DNA of 64,000 bases from Macquaria australasica (Eukaryota; Chordata; Actinopteri; Centrarchiformes; Percichthyidae): contig SEMN01000001.1 of assembly GCA_005408345.1 (NCBI GenBank), forward strand, positions 2,976,001 through 3,040,000, written 5' to 3'. Shown here piece after piece: positions 35,668 through 48,300 of the stretch. Below the pieces are notes generated by a model. The model worked only from the letters and a program-made list of their open reading frames with translations. It was not told the DNA's origin and searched no databases. The stretch's first letter is position 1; each line of letters begins with the position of its first letter. The translations under genes and the position numbers were made by a program.

Positions 35668-38600
35668 CTGCAAGTCAAAATCCTCATGAGTGTGTCCCTT
35701 TGAGACAAACCACAGTCTGATGCTTTCGGTCTGGTGGAGCTCTTTGTTGGTAGGAGATAAATGCTTGAATACAACTGCTTGTGTTTGACTTCCCTTTCTG
35801 GTTCCCTGAAAGGAGTATTTCATTGCCAGGGAACCATATTATTAGTATTTTAACTCTGAAAGTCTATAAAGCAAGTGAACATCTAATGACTAAACATCAA
35901 AATTGCATGTTTGTGTGTGACACACATTCAGCCTACTTTCTTACTTTTGCTTTTGACAGAACACCTGCACTGCAGTCTGAAAATATGTCACACAGCTTCA
36001 AAGAAAAGTACATCAAAGAAAAGTTATTGTATTCTGTCTTGAATTCTACTTTTTATGAAGTAATTTTACATCTTTGTACTTAATGATGGGAATGAGAACC
36101 AATCCCCAAGGTCCAAGGGAACAAATGTTTGTGGCATGAACATATGCACAGTTTGTATGATAGATGCAGCAAAGTGATGTGTCACCATATGGATCTGTCG
36201 GGTTCATTTTAAAGATATTACACAGGGAGAAACTGTCAAACTGAAGAAACCAAAACACCTCGTCACCACAAAGCCCACAGTGGTCATTATTTCATATTAA
36301 AATACAAGCTTGGGGGTGTAAACTGTTCTCAACCTTGTGGCCATGTAACCAATTTCAATAAAAAGGCTTTGTGCTAGTTATTGTAGTGCGGTATCGATTT
36401 CACTGACACTAACTCCGTCGGGTTAGTGGAGACTCCATTGGCAGTGTCATACATCGGGGGAAAGGTGAGATGTGCAGAGCTTCAGAGGTGTCACATCATA
36501 CTCCCCAACAGACTAAAGTGTGGCAAGAAAAACACAAACGTAACATCTCCAAACAAATGAACTCCATTGTTGTGATATTCCTTGAACAGTAATGACCTCT
36601 GGGCCTCAAAACTAGGCCACAATACAAATGTATAAGGTTCCATGAAGTTCATCTTTGGTCTAATGTTTGAACAGCACCGACTTTAAGGCAAACCCAAAAT
36701 GACCTGTCTTTGTAACACTGATATGTTTTATTAAGTATATGTGTCCCATAAAGCGGTTGGAAAAGGTTTTCAATAAACTCTGTGAAATAAATAAAGATGG
36801 TGGCAATTAGGAAGTGTACAATGGTATAAAATATTAATTTACTCTTTCTAATAGTGTACAAAAGGATAGTTTAGGAAGGCACTGATTTTCTTGGATTGAA
36901 AGTTTCCTTTTCTGGTGATTTTTCTTGGGTTATTTTCATCATAATCCACATTACATGTTGTGGATTAAGCACTACAATCAAATTTATTTGAACTATTTTA
37001 CTACTATTTTAACTCCCGGTGCATATTGTGGATTTAAGTCTGAGTCAAAACCTGTTTTACACAAATATAATGAGATCTTGCAGATTCAGAATTACATTTA
37101 AAATGATGTTTTATGGGCAAGAAATTTAAATTAATGCTTGGAATCTGGCTTGATGAATCGGTCACAACACAAAAATATAAAAGTGATAAAAATGGAAATT
37201 TAGGAAGCAGGTCTAACTATTATCCACATAGTTGCACATGGGATTTCAACTGCTGAAGGTATTTTAACGAGGGCTGTGTGCAAAGATGATTTATACTGTG
37301 GCAACCATGTTCATCAATTAATTGTCCTACTTTGATGCCAAAGACATCTCTGAGGAGCCCACTGCTTTACATGAGAAGACCAATGGATAACAGGTCTCTG
37401 TTTTTAAAGAGCCAACAAAAGGAGTTGAGTCTTTTCACAGCAGGCTGCCCCTTCTTTGTCATCTATTCCTCTCTTCTCAGGCGGAAAAGCTTCACTTTAA
37501 AACTCAGCTGTTGTCACATTCTGGAGCCTCTCCTTTGCATGTCACACATAACTCTAATTCACTCTGATCACTGGCTGCTCCGCACCTCCCTCAGTGAGCT
37601 CCCCAAAGACTGCTGCCCACTGCCTGCAGCCTGTCAGAGGGGACAGGGAAGAAAGCGTCGATGCAGGAGGTAGTTTAGTAGGTTGGGGGCATATGGGAAG
37701 AGGAGCAGATTTGGATGTTTGGCTCTCAGTCGGGTGTCGTGTCACACAGTGTTTCATGCCAAAACTGAATGTGTACTCAGCGACTTTCCAAATCTGGTCA
37801 CATAATTCCTTGTTTGGCTATGAAATCATCATAAAACGCTTTGTTAGACATTGTTAGGCATTTCTCTGACTGTCTGGTCACACAGACAGTTTAAATGTCT
37901 CTCACCAACAAGAGTAAATGTGACATCCCTAAATGCAATGTTAAGAGGAGGTGATTCACATTGAATACATTTGATAACTTCTTAAGTGTTGCCTATTCAT
38001 ATTTCACTAATGGTTTGCCTAAAGAGAAATAGAAATGGAAAAAAGTACAACCAATCATGGGCTGACAATTTAACTGCATCACCATTTATCAGTGTAAACA
38101 CTGAGATGCCCTGTACACATAATGCATAATGTCTTTTGCCTTTCAAGCCCTTTGGATGTCTTTTAATGAGGCATAATGTAAGATGTTACTTCTGGCACTT
38201 TAAAGAAGTACGCCAATGAATAAAAGTTCTGAAGCGCTGAAATTTTTCAAGATGATAAAATCGAAATGACCTCAACACGCTTTCATACATCATTACTGTC
38301 AAATGAAGAGCCCCATAATAACAGACAATTTGAAGTTATTTAAATTCTGCCTCTCAAACGTTAGCACTTTCTGGTGATGCAGCTCAGTCACAAATGCCCT
38401 TCCTGTTAGTAATGACTAGCTTTTAATGCCAACCCATTAGATTGAATGTACTGAATTTACTAGTCTGCAGCTTATGTTAAGTTCAGGTCAGCCAGAATTT
38501 CCGGCACAACAGGCACATGATAAATAATGTACTACTTCAGTTTCCTAATGTACTGATATCAAATTTAAAATCAAAAACATAACAAACATCATAAAATGTA

Positions 38601-39589
38601 GATCAGCCCAAGCTAGAAACTACATCTTCAGTATTACAAGTCAGCAGGATCACATGTGTTATAGTCTGGTGGCGTTTTCTGCAGTATAAATAGATACAAT
38701 GGATGTATTCATAACTGTATTTGTTTTTGGTAAACCTGAATGGACATATACCCAGTTTCAGTGTGCATATTTAAATAAGTTGTTTGTGGGTCAGCAAACC
38801 AGTACTAACAGCAAAGTACAGTGACAATTTCAGCAAGAGTGCTGTGCTGCTGGCCGTCGATATGACAAGGCTGAATGAGGTGGGCTGCAGGATAAGCATA
38901 AGTGGTTCACAGCTGGTGTCTGGGGGAAACACGAGAGAGGGGTGGAGAAGGCCGGCCGGCGAGGGGAGGGGTCTGGTGGCGATAGTGGTGGTGGTGGGGG
39001 GTTTACAGCCATGACGACTGATGGAGGAGGAAGTAAACAGATGTCCACAAGCTGGCAGACAGGCCCACAGTGGCCGAGCCACTGAGGGCCAGGTGGACAT
39101 CCAGGAACACAGTGGGACCACAGAGCGACTGTGAAGCCAAGCAGCTCTTTGCATACAGAACGCAAATACTGGAGTCTCTCATAAATACATCTGTCATCGT
39201 ATAATTTAGTGAACTTTACTCAAATGAAGCCCATATTTTGAGCAGAGCTGCAGTAGTCACCAACATAAAAGGTGGCTGTTTATTGTTGTACTGACACAAA
39301 ACGTGGCTCCGTCTGGTGTTGTCCACTACATCAAAGTGACTCTTGAGACGGTCTCACTTAATATTTTGAAGCCAACTGATGATGACTCCCAAAATAAAAG
39401 TGGTCAAATACAACGTTTTAATCATCTTCATGACCCTAATTGCTGTCTCTTCCAATTTGTTGTAAGTTGAAATCACGAAATGATGAGACAGTGATGATGA
39501 TGCTGCGAGAAAGCCTTCATCTCAGCAGTCCAAATTAATCTATCACCCTCCTTCTAATAACCCACTTCAGCGTTCTGCAGAGTCACCGC

Positions 39590-39830
39590 AGCACCAGTAG
39601 TCTTGAGAATAGACTTGAAACTGGAAAGCCATCAGTTCAAATCCCCTGGCAAGCTGCTCAATCTGAGTGCAGGAAATGAAGGAGACATGCTGTCGCCTCC
39701 CTTAACACTAACTGTCAACATGACCTTGAGCAAGGCACTTCAAACACAGCTGCTCCGAGATGCACTTGTCTGCTGCCTGACTTGGAGGACACAACGAAAT
39801 ACTCACTGAAAAAAAAAAACAGGTTGAGGT
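39590..39830 (+). mobile_element. tRNA-derived SINE (V-SINE-like), diverged
   Basis: AGTTCAAATCCCC near 39635 resembles a pol III B box. CCTTGAGCAAGGCACTT near 39723 is the conserved core seen in fish tRNA-derived SINEs, followed by CTGCTCCGAGATGC and an A-run near 39810. The A box and target duplications are not clear. Confidence 0.55.
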
Positions 39831-39989
39831 TTTAAAGGTGACTCTGAGCAAACCCCATGTGCTCTGATGACTGTGATGTTCAGGAGACACATGTCATTAG
39901 TGATGTGTTAGTGGGTTAAACAAGGAGGGACAGCGATGAGCTAAACAAGCTACACAGTCCAGAGAGGTTGAATGGTTCAGTGTGTCTTT

Positions 39990-40735
39990 ACCTGACAATT
40001 GTTAGATGGATTGCATGAAATGTCCCTCTGGATGAATTGTAATAACTCTGGTGATCCCTTAACTTTTCACAGTGGTGAAAGAAGTGCTTAGATCTTTTAC
40101 TTAAGTAAAAGTAGCAATACCACAGGGTAGAAATATTCTGTTACAAGTCAAAGTCCTGCATTCAAAATTGTGCTTACATAAAAAGCATTAGCATCAGAAT
40201 GTACTTATTATGCAGACTGGCCCATTTCAGAATAGTATATTTATTATAATCATTGATGCATTCATGTGTAAGTATCACTTTAATGTCGCAGCTGGTAAAG
40301 GTGGAGCTAATTTTAATTACATTATATACTGCTGGCTAGCTTAACTTTTAATAACACATCATAATTTATTTGTTGATTCTATTTTTATCAATCTGAATCT
40401 GCAAATTAACTTGTAACTAAAGTGATCAACTAAATGTAGTGGAGTAAAAAGTACAATATTTGCCTCTGAATTGTAGTGGAGTAGGAGCAGAAATGGAAGT
40501 AAAGTACTTTCCACCACTGACTTTTCATCTAGCACCATCAGCAGGTCAGAATTGTAATTGTAATTGTAATATGTTAGCACGCTAACATGGTAAACTAAGA
40601 TGGAGAACACTGTAAACATTACAAATGCTAAACATTAGCATGTTAGCATTGTCTGTGGGACATGTTAGCATGCAGATGTTAGCCTTCAGCTCAAATCAGC
40701 GCTGTGCCAGAGCCGACAGTGTGGCTGTAGACTCT
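39990..40735 (+). repeat. older interspersed repeat interrupted by a hAT-like MITE
   Basis: The left part (about 39990-40069) has GATGGATTGCATGAAATGTC and CTCTGGTGATCCCTTAAC. The right part (40528-40735) has GCTAACATGGTAAAC, ATTAGCATGTTAGCATTGTC and GGCTGTAGAC. With the insert removed, the two parts form one copy of the same repeat as 17885-18290. Confidence 0.7.
40070..40519. mobile_element. hAT-like MITE, 450 bp, with perfect 8-bp target duplication
   Basis: The ends are CAGTGGTGAAAG and, inverted, CTTTCCACCACTG. The flanking bases ACTTTTCA are identical at 40062-40069 and 40520-40527. The interior has TCTTTTACTTAAGTAAAAGT and AAGTCCTGCATTCAAAA, familiar from an abundant fish hAT-type element. 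No transposase frame is present. Confidence 0.9.
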
Positions 40736-41247
40736 AATTTTGATTTACCACAAATTCAAGACATGTTATATCTCTTTATGTGCTGATTTTTATTTATTTA
40801 TTTTTTTAAGTGGGTAACTTGAAAAGTTCAGTAATTGGTTACTTTAAATAAAAAGTACCTGTGATGTATAATAAAAATTACAGAACGTGATAAAGTATTT
40901 TGGAGAATGAAATTCCACAACACTATGAAATAATGAATAACTGAATGAGAGTATGTGTCTTAACATTCCTGATCCATGAGGGGTTTTTCCATGTAAATCT
41001 GTTTAAACTCGATACAACTGCTCACACAGTCTGACCACAGCATGACTCGTGATGGTGTGATGTTGTTGTTACGGTAAAGGCAGAGATGAGCAGGACAGAC
41101 CTCTGTAGTAATGACAGCATCATTAAACGAGGCCTGATCGGTTACCATGGAAGCTTATTCACAGCCGGAAAAGCCTTGAGAGGCTTATTCTAGTCTAGCC
41201 TAATCAGCTGCAGCCACTCCAGGAAGACCACGATGAGCAATAGAGGA

Positions 41248-41255
41248 TGACGTCA
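41248..41255. promoter_or_regulatory. full CRE palindrome TGACGTCA
   Basis: A perfect CREB/ATF consensus, 3.8 kb upstream of the tmem47 start and 6 kb upstream of dcx. Chance occurrence in 64 kb is possible; function is not shown. Confidence 0.25.
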
Positions 41256-43740
41256 TGTGATGAGTAGTCTGTAAAGAATCTTTTTCTTCCTCAGAAACAC
41301 AATGTAACCTTCATCATCATTGTAAATTATGCTGAATCACAGATGCGCGTCATCATCATGTGTTTACTTTTTTAAATGCTCTACCCCTTTCCTGCTTTCC
41401 TCCATCATCTCATTCTCTTTACCTCTTTGTTACTTTATTAGCTCTGGCATCTTTATCATGGAGAAAATGTACTAACCAGCCATGTGAGTCCCTGTTTTGG
41501 CATGTGGGAGTCTGAATAATATCACCTGAATATTTAAAACATGGTGGATGAAACTAAACAGAAGGTGGGTGGCTCAGTGGATAAGTCAGAATTAGGGAAA
41601 GAGGATCCAGAAAAGTAAAACATCACCTGGATTTCCTTTATGCTCCTTTAAATCAGCATGTGGGGAGTCACCATTGTGCCGTCTCAAGTAGCTTTGTCTG
41701 CTCTGCAGATTTTCTAATGAGGGGCTTTTGGAGGAGGATGACAGAGCGCTCTGCCTGTTCTGTCGGGGAGGAGGGGCATTTAAAGGAAATGAGCAAAGCT
41801 CTGTCCATGGATACGCCTAATACTAAATTCCCCCTACTCAGATGCCCTGCTGGCAGCTTGGCAGCACCATTAGGACTGAGAAGGGTGGCATTAGTCTGAA
41901 ACTCTCATTATGTCAGATACACTGAAAACCTCTAATCTAGGCAAATGATAGGGGTAGAATTTAACCAGACTGGGCAAGAAGGCAGCAGAGGTGTAATTCA
42001 AAGTACTCAAATCAGTTTTGTTTGTTCTTTACACTGGACAACTTTATTTGGAGAGCAAATGATGTGCTCAGAATAAACCTGTACTGAATAGCTTTAAGTA
42101 GTAATCCAATATGTCTTCATATAAATCAGTTTCTGTGTCACTACCTTCTCTTCTGATTGCTATAATACAACACAAATGCCAGGACAATTCCTCCTTTGCA
42201 CAGAAATTGAAGGGTTTTAGTATTATACTACCATATAACTGTGTATTTTTGTATTTGTAGGATGTATTTCCTAAGTTAGATAAACTGAGAAGAAATGAAA
42301 AAAAGTCAGGCATCTACAGAAACATAAACTTAATTAACAGGAGATTGATTAAAAAATCTCACAGGAAGGACAGGCCACACTCATAGAAACTCATATAGTA
42401 AAAATCTAATATGCCAACAAAATCAAACAAACTTGCTCGCTTGCAGATTATTCCCTTACATATACAATTTAAATGTTCTATAAGGAGAAAAGAGGCAGAC
42501 ATCTTAAAAGAAATAGATCACATTCAGTAAACTGTTTGCCTCTCATCATTATGTTATTATTCTTACGAGACAGATGCATGACAGTTGGTCAATAAATCAC
42601 TCAACCAAAAATGTGTGAAGAAGAAGGTCAGACAATCACATCTTAGAAAAGGTGATGTTTTGTCTCTACTTATGCTAATAAATGCAAATTAATTCTTGAC
42701 AAATGTTACAGGATTTGGTAAATTGTAGTTGTATCATCTCCACTCATTAGAGAAAAGGTTTTCACTGACCAAGAAATGTGTCTCACCATGTTAGGCAGTC
42801 AGCCTGATACTAAAGACATTACACATATCATCTCCTGTCTTACTGCAAGAGTAATAACGTGATGTAAATAACATGTAGGTGGTTCACATGGATTGTGTTG
42901 AAAAAAGGCACAGAACAATCTTATACCATCAAGAAGTTGAAGACATAAAGAGTGAACGTAAGTGACTGTCTCACTTTCATCTGATTATCATCATTTGCAG
43001 ATTTTTGCTCGCGTTATTAATACAATCAGTAATCAAAGCCAGTCATAGTGGCCAACCAGAACTTTATATATGTTTATATATGTATATAAGTTTCCATGTG
43101 CTCCAACAACACATAGAAGAGCGAGTAATTCGCCCACAAGTCCTGCTTCAGCGTTCACAACCTGCCGTTATTTTGTTCACCAGAAGATTGAAATATTTCA
43201 CGAGACATTCAGACTGAATGAAGATTAGGCTACATTGTAGTCAAATCTAGTCTAACTTTATACTTGTCATTTCATTTTGGGGGATTTTATTAGGTGTTTT
43301 TAAATTCTGTGGCTGTTCTTAAGAGATATTAAACTCAACATATGTTTGAGCGTGGATCAAAGCGTTATTTCCCAAAGGAGGTAAAAATTATCAGTGAGCT
43401 CGGCCTACACACTGGCTGTGTGAAGAAGCCAAAACAGGATTAAGAGAAAAGACCAACAAGCTAATAGACAGCTCTATTCTTATTATGTCACAGCAATTTT
43501 CAGCAAGCACTGGATATTTCATGTCTTTTGTGGCCGATATGTCCATATAAATGTCTCTGCTGTTACTGCTGCTGCTCATAAAATGCCATCTACTAATAAT
43601 AACAATTACACAAACCATGGCGTATTAGTGGTAAGAAGTAGTAATGGGGCTTTAGCATGCAAAATGTCACATGTCTGCCATCTGCAGGACTATTACCACA
43701 TTACAACATTTACTCCAACCTTCAGTATTTAGACAATGAC

Positions 43741-43880
43741 ACTAAAGGGATAGTTCAGATATTTTGACACAATGTGTTATGAATTAATCTCCGTCCACTG
43801 GGTCTAAAAAGACACAGCTAATGTCTTTACATCACTACCACCACCAGTGAGTTATTAGTATCACTGTATGTCAAAAAAAT
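43741..43880 (+). repeat. MITE-like fragment (AAAGGGATAGTTCAGAT type)
   Basis: Begins AAAGGGATAGTTCAGATATT, followed by GTCTAAAAAGACACAGCTAA. It resembles the end and interior of a common teleost MITE. No paired terminal repeat was found. Confidence 0.45.
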
Positions 43881-44140
43881 CTGTATTGGCCCTTTAATCC
43901 CAGACTGCATTATTTTCTAAACTAAGATCCCAGAAATTAATCTTTGCATAATTAGTCTGTTTTCTTATGAGTTTTGACATATATGTAGACTCTTTCGGTT
44001 GCATGTATCAGCATCACATCACCTTCTGAAAGTACACATGTAGTGTCAATAACAGAAATGTTTTGGGTTCCTTTGAGTCTGATACAAGGGGAAAAAACTC
44101 ATATAGTTCACTCATGTAATCAGTTCAATAATTCATTGTT

Positions 44141-44141
<1 letters not shown>

Positions 44142-44218
<77 letters not shown>
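44142..44218. repeat. (TG)n microsatellite, about 38 units
   Basis: A long pure TG/CA run 0.9 kb upstream of the tmem47 start. The frames reading poly-Cys-Val or poly-Thr-His across it are artefacts. Confidence 0.97.
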
Positions 44219-44219
<1 letters not shown>

Positions 44220-45093
44220 ACAACTTTGTTGAATTTATACTTCTTGGAAGCACTTTCTCTTGACTGACTGACTTTAACTCACTGACCCTCCGAAAAGATG
44301 CTGCTGCCTCCGGAGAGCGTAAACAAGTCTGGTTTCCTAACGTGGCTTTCAAAATAAAAGCACAGAAATTCTGGTGTGGTTGAGCAGGACTGCTATTCTG
44401 TACTGAGGGTGGGACATTCAGCTAATATCATCTCATAGTAACACTGAAATCATGGCCAACAAATATAACTTAAATGAGGGATTGGGTTTGAAGTATTCTT
44501 GATTCTTGATTTGTATAATGTTTATTGGCTCATTGGTTTTGTCCATTCTTTTGTTGCTCTAGTTTTAGTTTTGATGTTTTTGCAGTGGCATATGAAGCCA
44601 AAATATTTTATAAAAGTTAGAAACAGATGCTGACTGCAACAAAAAAGTAAAATTAACTGAATTTCATACCCATCAATTTAAACTCTCTGCGTATATTTGG
44701 CAGTCAGATTAAACCCACACAGGCTTACATTAGGCTACTATAGATTTAATCAATGAAGAATATTAATAACATAATAACAGGAATAATGACAATAGAATAA
44801 TAAATAATTAAATGGGCTTCTAAAATAGTGATTAACAACTTTAAAAATGTTTTGAAAAAAGGATAACCACAAGAAAAAAACATTCTCAGACCACCCAGAA
44901 TTAAATATCACGTAGCCCAACAAAAGAGCAATTATTTTGAAAACCCGATCGAACCGGATGTCTCCTTTTAAACTTTTCCAGCTGGACGCACACACAAAGC
45001 AGTGAAGGCTATGGTGGGTGAAGACGCACACGGACCTCCAGCGAGCCCATTTGACTGTGATTGACCTGCAGCGGTGTATCCTGTTGTGAGAAG

Positions 45094-45310
45094 ATGTCTG
45101 TGAACGAGGTGTACGTGTTCCGGCCCTTCAAGCTCATCGCGCTGCTGTGCGTCTTTCTGGCGCTGTGTTTGGACGTGGTGGCTCTGCTGAGCCCAGCCTG
45201 GGTCACCGCGGAGCATTTCTCCCTGTCTCTGTGGGAGTCCTGCTCCCAGTCCGAGGCACGGCATCCGACAGAGGACGCACAGTGGAACTGCTTCTCCACC
45301 CTCACATCTG
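45094..45310 (+). CDS. tmem47: tmem47 exon 1 (residues 1-72, TM1 and first loop)
   Basis: Runs from the ATG to the first base of the Asp73 codon. The donor is GTAGGA, weaker than consensus. The claudin-type W-LW-C-C loop is in this exon. Confidence 0.9.
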
Positions 45311-48300
45311 GTAGGAATCAGTGTTTGTGTTATTATTTTAACAGTGCTGTTTATAACTTTCTGTTCTTGGAGTTAGGATGCTGTTATTTTGTTTTGTTGG
45401 AGAGAGAGTAACCAGACATGTTTTTACACAGTGTAGTATGATGCTGAAATGTCCCACATGGTTTACAAAGCTGTGATCTCAAGGTTGTACTACTGTAGTA
45501 CTGAACTGTTTTAGGGAAAGCTCAGACTTGGCCAGTATAATATACAATGCGTAATGCACTGGTAAGTATGCCATGTGTAGTAGCCTAACTCTGTAAGTTG
45601 TGGACATGGTTTTACACTAGCATGTTATCACTGTCTTTTTTCAGGGTCTGTTTTTAGGGCGACACAAAGGCTGCACAACCTATGTTTGAAAAAAACATAA
45701 AACCAAAGATGAATATTTGTCTGGCAGCTCTGGCCATCATCTCCCAGGCAGAGTTTGTTTTAGGTGCCTTGTTGGTCTCCATCCAGCAGCTGAGGCGTTC
45801 AGGGTTTCTCGTGCTGCTGATAAATTTCCTCTGTTCATACCAGAGCAGTGACGTGGTGTCACTGTGACAAACACATTGTGATGCTCAGCTCAGCCAGCAA
45901 GGTTTGACTAATTCACGAACAAGCATGGGACAACTGAGTCTGAATTGAATGCATGTTGATTTAGTGACAATTACAACTGTGTTTTCAGTGTTATTATGAA
46001 AGGTGACTCAGTTAACAAAGGGCTGGTGAGTCACTGTTACATTTAAATGTTGACATTGATGCTTTTACAGTATTTCTAGGTCAATTCAATGTCAGCTTCC
46101 ATGTTTAGGATAAGAAGATAACAAGAACATTTGATCACATGCTGTAGAAACATAGACATAATCTCTGTGGCACACAAAGAGTTAACCCACTCCAAGCACC
46201 AGAAGGCTTTGAGTGGGTTTGAAGAGACACATTGCAGCATCTTCCCCATCATCCACCTCACCAGGCCTGGACCCACCAGGTTGCCTTAAGTCAAGCAGAG
46301 AAGCCACATGACAGGAGTGTTTATGCCTCCGACCCCCTTCCTTTTCCCACCAGGGGAGGAAATCCGCATTAAATGTACCAGATTTACCAGCATTTGGCTG
46401 GTGGCTGGTACAGAAGGTTGGCTTGTTATTAGCTGGAGCTTCGTCTCTATTAAACCTACTGTAGAACCTACTGTTAAAATAGTGATTAAAAAGACTAAAA
46501 GGCTAAAAGCAAACCATATAAAATTAAATATAAATTTAATTAACATTTTGTCCTCAGTGGTTGCCACAGATTTTAACAGGCCTGAGTGACTTTTGGTGCA
46601 CTTTGACCACCATCACAGACCCGAACATGCACAGCTACGCAGAGGGAAACACAGCTTTGGTGTGACTGACCGCTCTCTGATTATAGTGGAATGTGTTGGG
46701 GTGAATAGGAGGCGGGTTTGTTGCTTTGAGTGTCTGCAGAGCTCATTAAAGCAACAGTTGAGGGGCGTATTGAGGTTAAAGGGGCAGTTCACCAAAAGGC
46801 AAAGCAGATTTATTACGCACATATTCTCATACCTATCCCAAGATTCTTGAATTTCAGTCTATATTTGGAGTGACGTAATCTGGCCGATACAGAATAAATG
46901 GCAAGCTACCTCAGTGACCGATTGAAAAATATACTTGTGATGTGATGCGTGAATATTCTTTGAAGAGAAGGTGGGGGGGTTTTTTGGGTTTTTTTAGTCC
47001 AAACCAAAATTATAACCACATAATGGACCAAAGATGTTCGAAAACATTTTTTCCTGAAGGCAGAATCAAATCGAGTTCAGATGTGTCTTTGGGGAAAAGT
47101 TATTTTTCACCATCCTGAAGACAAATAAATCAGGAGCTCAGAGGGAGAGAGAGACACAACAAGCGAAGATTGCTCACTGAGCATGTTAGCAAATGCAAAT
47201 TCTCCCTTTGAGTCGAGTTTTTTGAGGTTAGGCTTTCTTCTGACGCTGAAGAGTGGGGCATCAAAGAGGGAATACACAATGCAGGCAAGAATGGAAAAAT
47301 TACAAATATTTTTTCTGAATACATTTCTGGTTTGAGACTGTGTATCAGTGCTTTAGTGAATAGAGAGTTAAGCTCAGCTCAGAAAAGCTTTAAAGCGTGC
47401 TGTTTTAACAACCAAGTGTTGTGTAGGTCTTTCCAGGGAAGAATCCTCTGACGCAGAGGAAGTGAGTTTTACTTTTCCACCAGGAGCAACTGGAGTTTGT
47501 TTGGAATAAGTAGAATAAACGTGCTGTTAGAAAGCCACCATGGCTGAACCGACATGGAAAAGGCTGGCAGCCACAAGCAGAAACTTCAGCTTCACCTACC
47601 AGAAACTCCAAGGAGATGTCACAGTGTTGAACACATTGGCTTACACGTAATATTTGGAGTGCAAAAACACCACAGTAATGATTAATTAGCGCCAAGAATT
47701 TTACCAAAATAGGAAAATAAAATGTCACTGATTACTAACTTAATTTTCTTGTAAAAATCATGATGGAAATAGACAAGCATTGGACAATAGTACTATAAAT
47801 GAGTGCTAAAATTCAAGAAAAATTCATATAAACAGGTAGAAAGATGAAATCAGAAAACATCAGTTATGTTTGTGGGTGTGAGAGAAAAAATGCAGGAGAG
47901 GCCAAGCACTTGCACTGAAGCGCAGCAATATGTGGAGATTTATTTTTGGTCTACTTTGCCTTGAAATATGAAAATACTGCCAATATTTCATAGGATACAG
48001 CTGTTGTTTCTATATCTTCATGTTTATTATCAGCTGTTGATGAGATGAGTAAAAGTATGTTTCTTCAAGTTTGAAATGCAAACTTTAACCCTCTAAACAT
48101 TCATCTAATATAATGACTTGTAATAACATGTAATCAGGTACATATTGCATATTTAATCTGATGACTGTGACTGCTGAGTTACCGTTCAGGTTCTTGTTAC
48201 TTGCGTTCCTGATGTCTCTCGTGCAGGCCTGAGTCCATTCTGCTTCACTCACTTCACTCTGTGGGATTAGCTCTTGCTTTGTGTTTGTCAACACAGCAGT

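Larger units (their letters stand above)
35331..45093. other. divergent intergenic region dcx / tmem47 (includes both promoters)
   Basis: No coding exon is supported. It holds TG tracts (35597, 44142), a V-SINE-like element (39590-39830), a nested transposon (39990-40735), and MITE-like sequence at 43741-43880. TAAT-rich DNA at 38130-38540 looks like candidate enhancer sequence. The tmem47 leader is in its last part (from about 44950), but its start is not visible. Confidence 0.7.

Noticed and set aside
35493..35823. Frames with Thr-His repeats
   Set aside because: Translation of the TG microsatellite upstream of dcx.
44043..44352. Frames with poly Cys-Val or Thr-His
   Set aside because: Translation of the TG/CA microsatellite.
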